A stretch of 64,000 nt of DNA, taken from Lysinibacillus pakistanensis (GTDB taxonomy: Bacteria > Bacillota > Bacilli > Bacillales_A > Planococcaceae). Each line of letters starts with the position of its first letter. Position 1 is the stretch's first letter. Positions 63,002-64,000 of the stretch are shown here, in pieces. Where the stretch lies: contig BBDJ01000006.1 in NCBI GenBank assembly GCA_001312325.1, positions 1 to 64,000 of the forward strand, in the 5' to 3' direction. Made by a program: the position numbers and the translations under genes. The notes beneath the pieces are model-generated. The model was not told the DNA's origin and ran no database searches. It saw nothing but the letters and a program-made list of their open reading frames with translations.

Positions 63002-63761
63002 TTATTTATCTGTTTGAACGAGTTTTATCTGTACACCCTCTTTTGTAAAATGCATGATAGTTTTTTTAGATAATGCACTATCGGTAATAATCGTATCTAT
63101 TTCTTGCAGTGGGCAGACTTGAATGGCAACGTCCTTATTAAATTTTGATGAGTCTGTTGCCAGGAAAACAGTTTGAGATATGGAAATAATTTGTTTTCTC
63201 GTGATGGCCTCCTCTAAATTAAAATCAGAAATACCTTTTTCGATAGAAACGCCACTTGCACAAATAAAGGCTTTATTAATATTAAGATGATCAAAGCGGA
63301 AAAGGAAGTCGTTAGATGTAACAGATTTCTCAGAGTGTCGAATTTTCCCGCCAATAATAATTACTTCTACTTTAGAGCCAATCAGCTCAAAGGCTACAGG
63401 TAGTGAATTTGTAATGACTGTTAGTTTTTCTTTTTCTACTAGGAATGGAATCATTTGATATGTAGTTGTTCCGCTATCTATAAAAATACAATCCCCATCC
63501 TGTACGTAGGATGCACAGGCTTTTGCGATAGCTATTTTTTCTGGTAGCTGTTCATGAAGTCGTTGATCGATGATTCCCTCAACTGGCTCAACATATTTTA
63601 CACCTCCATAAAATTTCTCAATTTTCTTCTCCAGCACAAGCTGTTGGATATCGCGACGAATTGTTTCCATCGAAACGTTAAACTTTTTTTGTGAGTGTTA
63701 CTAATTTCACAACTTTATGTTCCCGTATAAACTGCAAAATATGTTGTTGCCTTTCTATCAT
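63002..63761 (-). CDS. DeoR-family regulator (one frameshift)
   Basis: About 253 residues. N-terminal winged HTH (MIERQQHILQFIREHKVVKL, then FNVSMETIRRDIQQL) and a DeoR sugar-phosphate-sensing domain (DGDCIFIDSGTTTYQMIPF, FICASGVSIEKGISDFNLEE). The T run 63684-63690 splits the HTH. The ATG ending at 63761 has AGAGGTGAT at good spacing; one at 63767 is too close. Divergent from the ABC gene at 63913, so it may control that gene. Confidence 0.85.
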
Positions 63762-63787
63762 AAACATCACATCACCTCTACATTATA

Positions 63788-63849
63788 TTTACTCAAAATA
63801 ATCATAACTTTGTCAACAGTTAGTCAGAATTTACTCAACATTTACACAA
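63788..63849. promoter_or_regulatory. direct repeats, candidate DeoR operator
   Basis: TTTACTCAA at 63788-63796 and 63830-63838 (42 bp, four helical turns apart) and TTTACACAA at 63841-63849, between the DeoR gene and the divergent ABC gene. Confidence 0.45.
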
Positions 63850-63912
63850 AGACGCATTTTCCTTTACAAATTGTCACTATACTAAGGCTAAGAACTGAGA
63901 GAGGTGACCAAT

Positions 63913-64000
63913 TTGTTAGTACTAAAAAATATCTCAAAAAGCTATAAAGATAAGGAAGTTTTAGTAGATATAAATATAACCATTGAATCAGGCGAAATTA
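63913..64000 (+). CDS. ABC transporter ATP-binding protein, N-terminal part (cut by window end)
   Basis: TTG start with AGAGGTGACC before it; LVLKNISKSYKDKEVLVDIN then TIESGEI, the classic beginning of an ABC ATPase up to just before Walker A. The rest is outside the window. Confidence 0.8.
   Translation, partial: MLVLKNISKSYKDKEVLVDINITIESGEI

Overview
This window looks like chromosome from a low-GC, spore-former-type Firmicute, most probably Lysinibacillus or a close Bacillaceae/Planococcaceae relative. That is an inference from B. subtilis-like gene neighbourhoods (cbpB-ccpC, rpoY-rnjA next to a ykrA-type HAD gene, swrC, dctP-dctS-dctR, potABCD) and from AGGAGG-type ribosome sites with frequent TTG and GTG starts. 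A dominant property of the sequence is that most genes are broken by single-base frameshifts. In almost every case I worked through, removing one base from an A or T run of 7 or 8 restores the frame. Housekeeping genes such as rnjA are hit too, so I treat these as probable sequence or assembly errors. I annotate the reconstructed gene spans and give the break points.

Layout. 1-4.7 kb: purine-rich repeats, a TetR regulator, then a catabolic operon (CoA-acylating semialdehyde dehydrogenase, hydroxybutyrate-type SDR, iron alcohol dehydrogenase). 4.8-7.6 kb: fadH, a small membrane protein, cbpB and ccpC. 7.7-19.5 kb: one long operon with a membrane-anchored surface protein, an ABC transporter pair, a GQ-repeat protein, MoxR ATPase, DUF58 protein and two VWA-domain membrane proteins. 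19.7-21.7 kb: a TPP-riboswitch-controlled thiW and an MFS efflux gene, both on the minus strand.

22.0-34.8 kb is the most unusual part. A plus-strand operon encodes a LuxE-like acyl-activating enzyme, an IscU-type scaffold, a NifS-type cysteine desulfurase, two different U32-family proteins, an acyl-CoA-dehydrogenase-like flavoprotein and a 14-TM exporter, followed by a transglutaminase-like protein. It abuts a rearranged ComQXPA quorum-sensing locus: comP-comA-comQ on the minus strand, and a divergent 59-codon gene on the plus strand that I identify as the ComX pheromone precursor. Two ComA-type half sites (TTTGCGG) lie 21 bp apart between comP and comX. I propose a quorum-sensing module beside a biosynthetic cluster that probably makes and exports a small molecule using Fe-S-dependent U32 enzymes. 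The regulatory link between the two is not shown by the sequence.

34.8-46.3 kb: puuR-like regulator and potABCD, peroxiredoxin, a thioredoxin-fold protein, 42-bp tandem repeats, ktrC, and the C4-dicarboxylate transporter with its two-component system. 46.3-55.2 kb: a GNAT enzyme, mprF, an S66 peptidase, a graveyard with MFS and IS66-like remnants, an ECF sigma factor with its DUF4179 partner under an apparent autoregulated promoter, and a secreted glycoside-hydrolase-like protein. 55.3-64 kb: swrC with a divergent TetR regulator, rnjA-rpoY, a free-standing gene for a 23-residue strongly cationic peptide, the ykrA-type phosphatase, a DeoR regulator and the start of an ABC ATPase that runs off the window.
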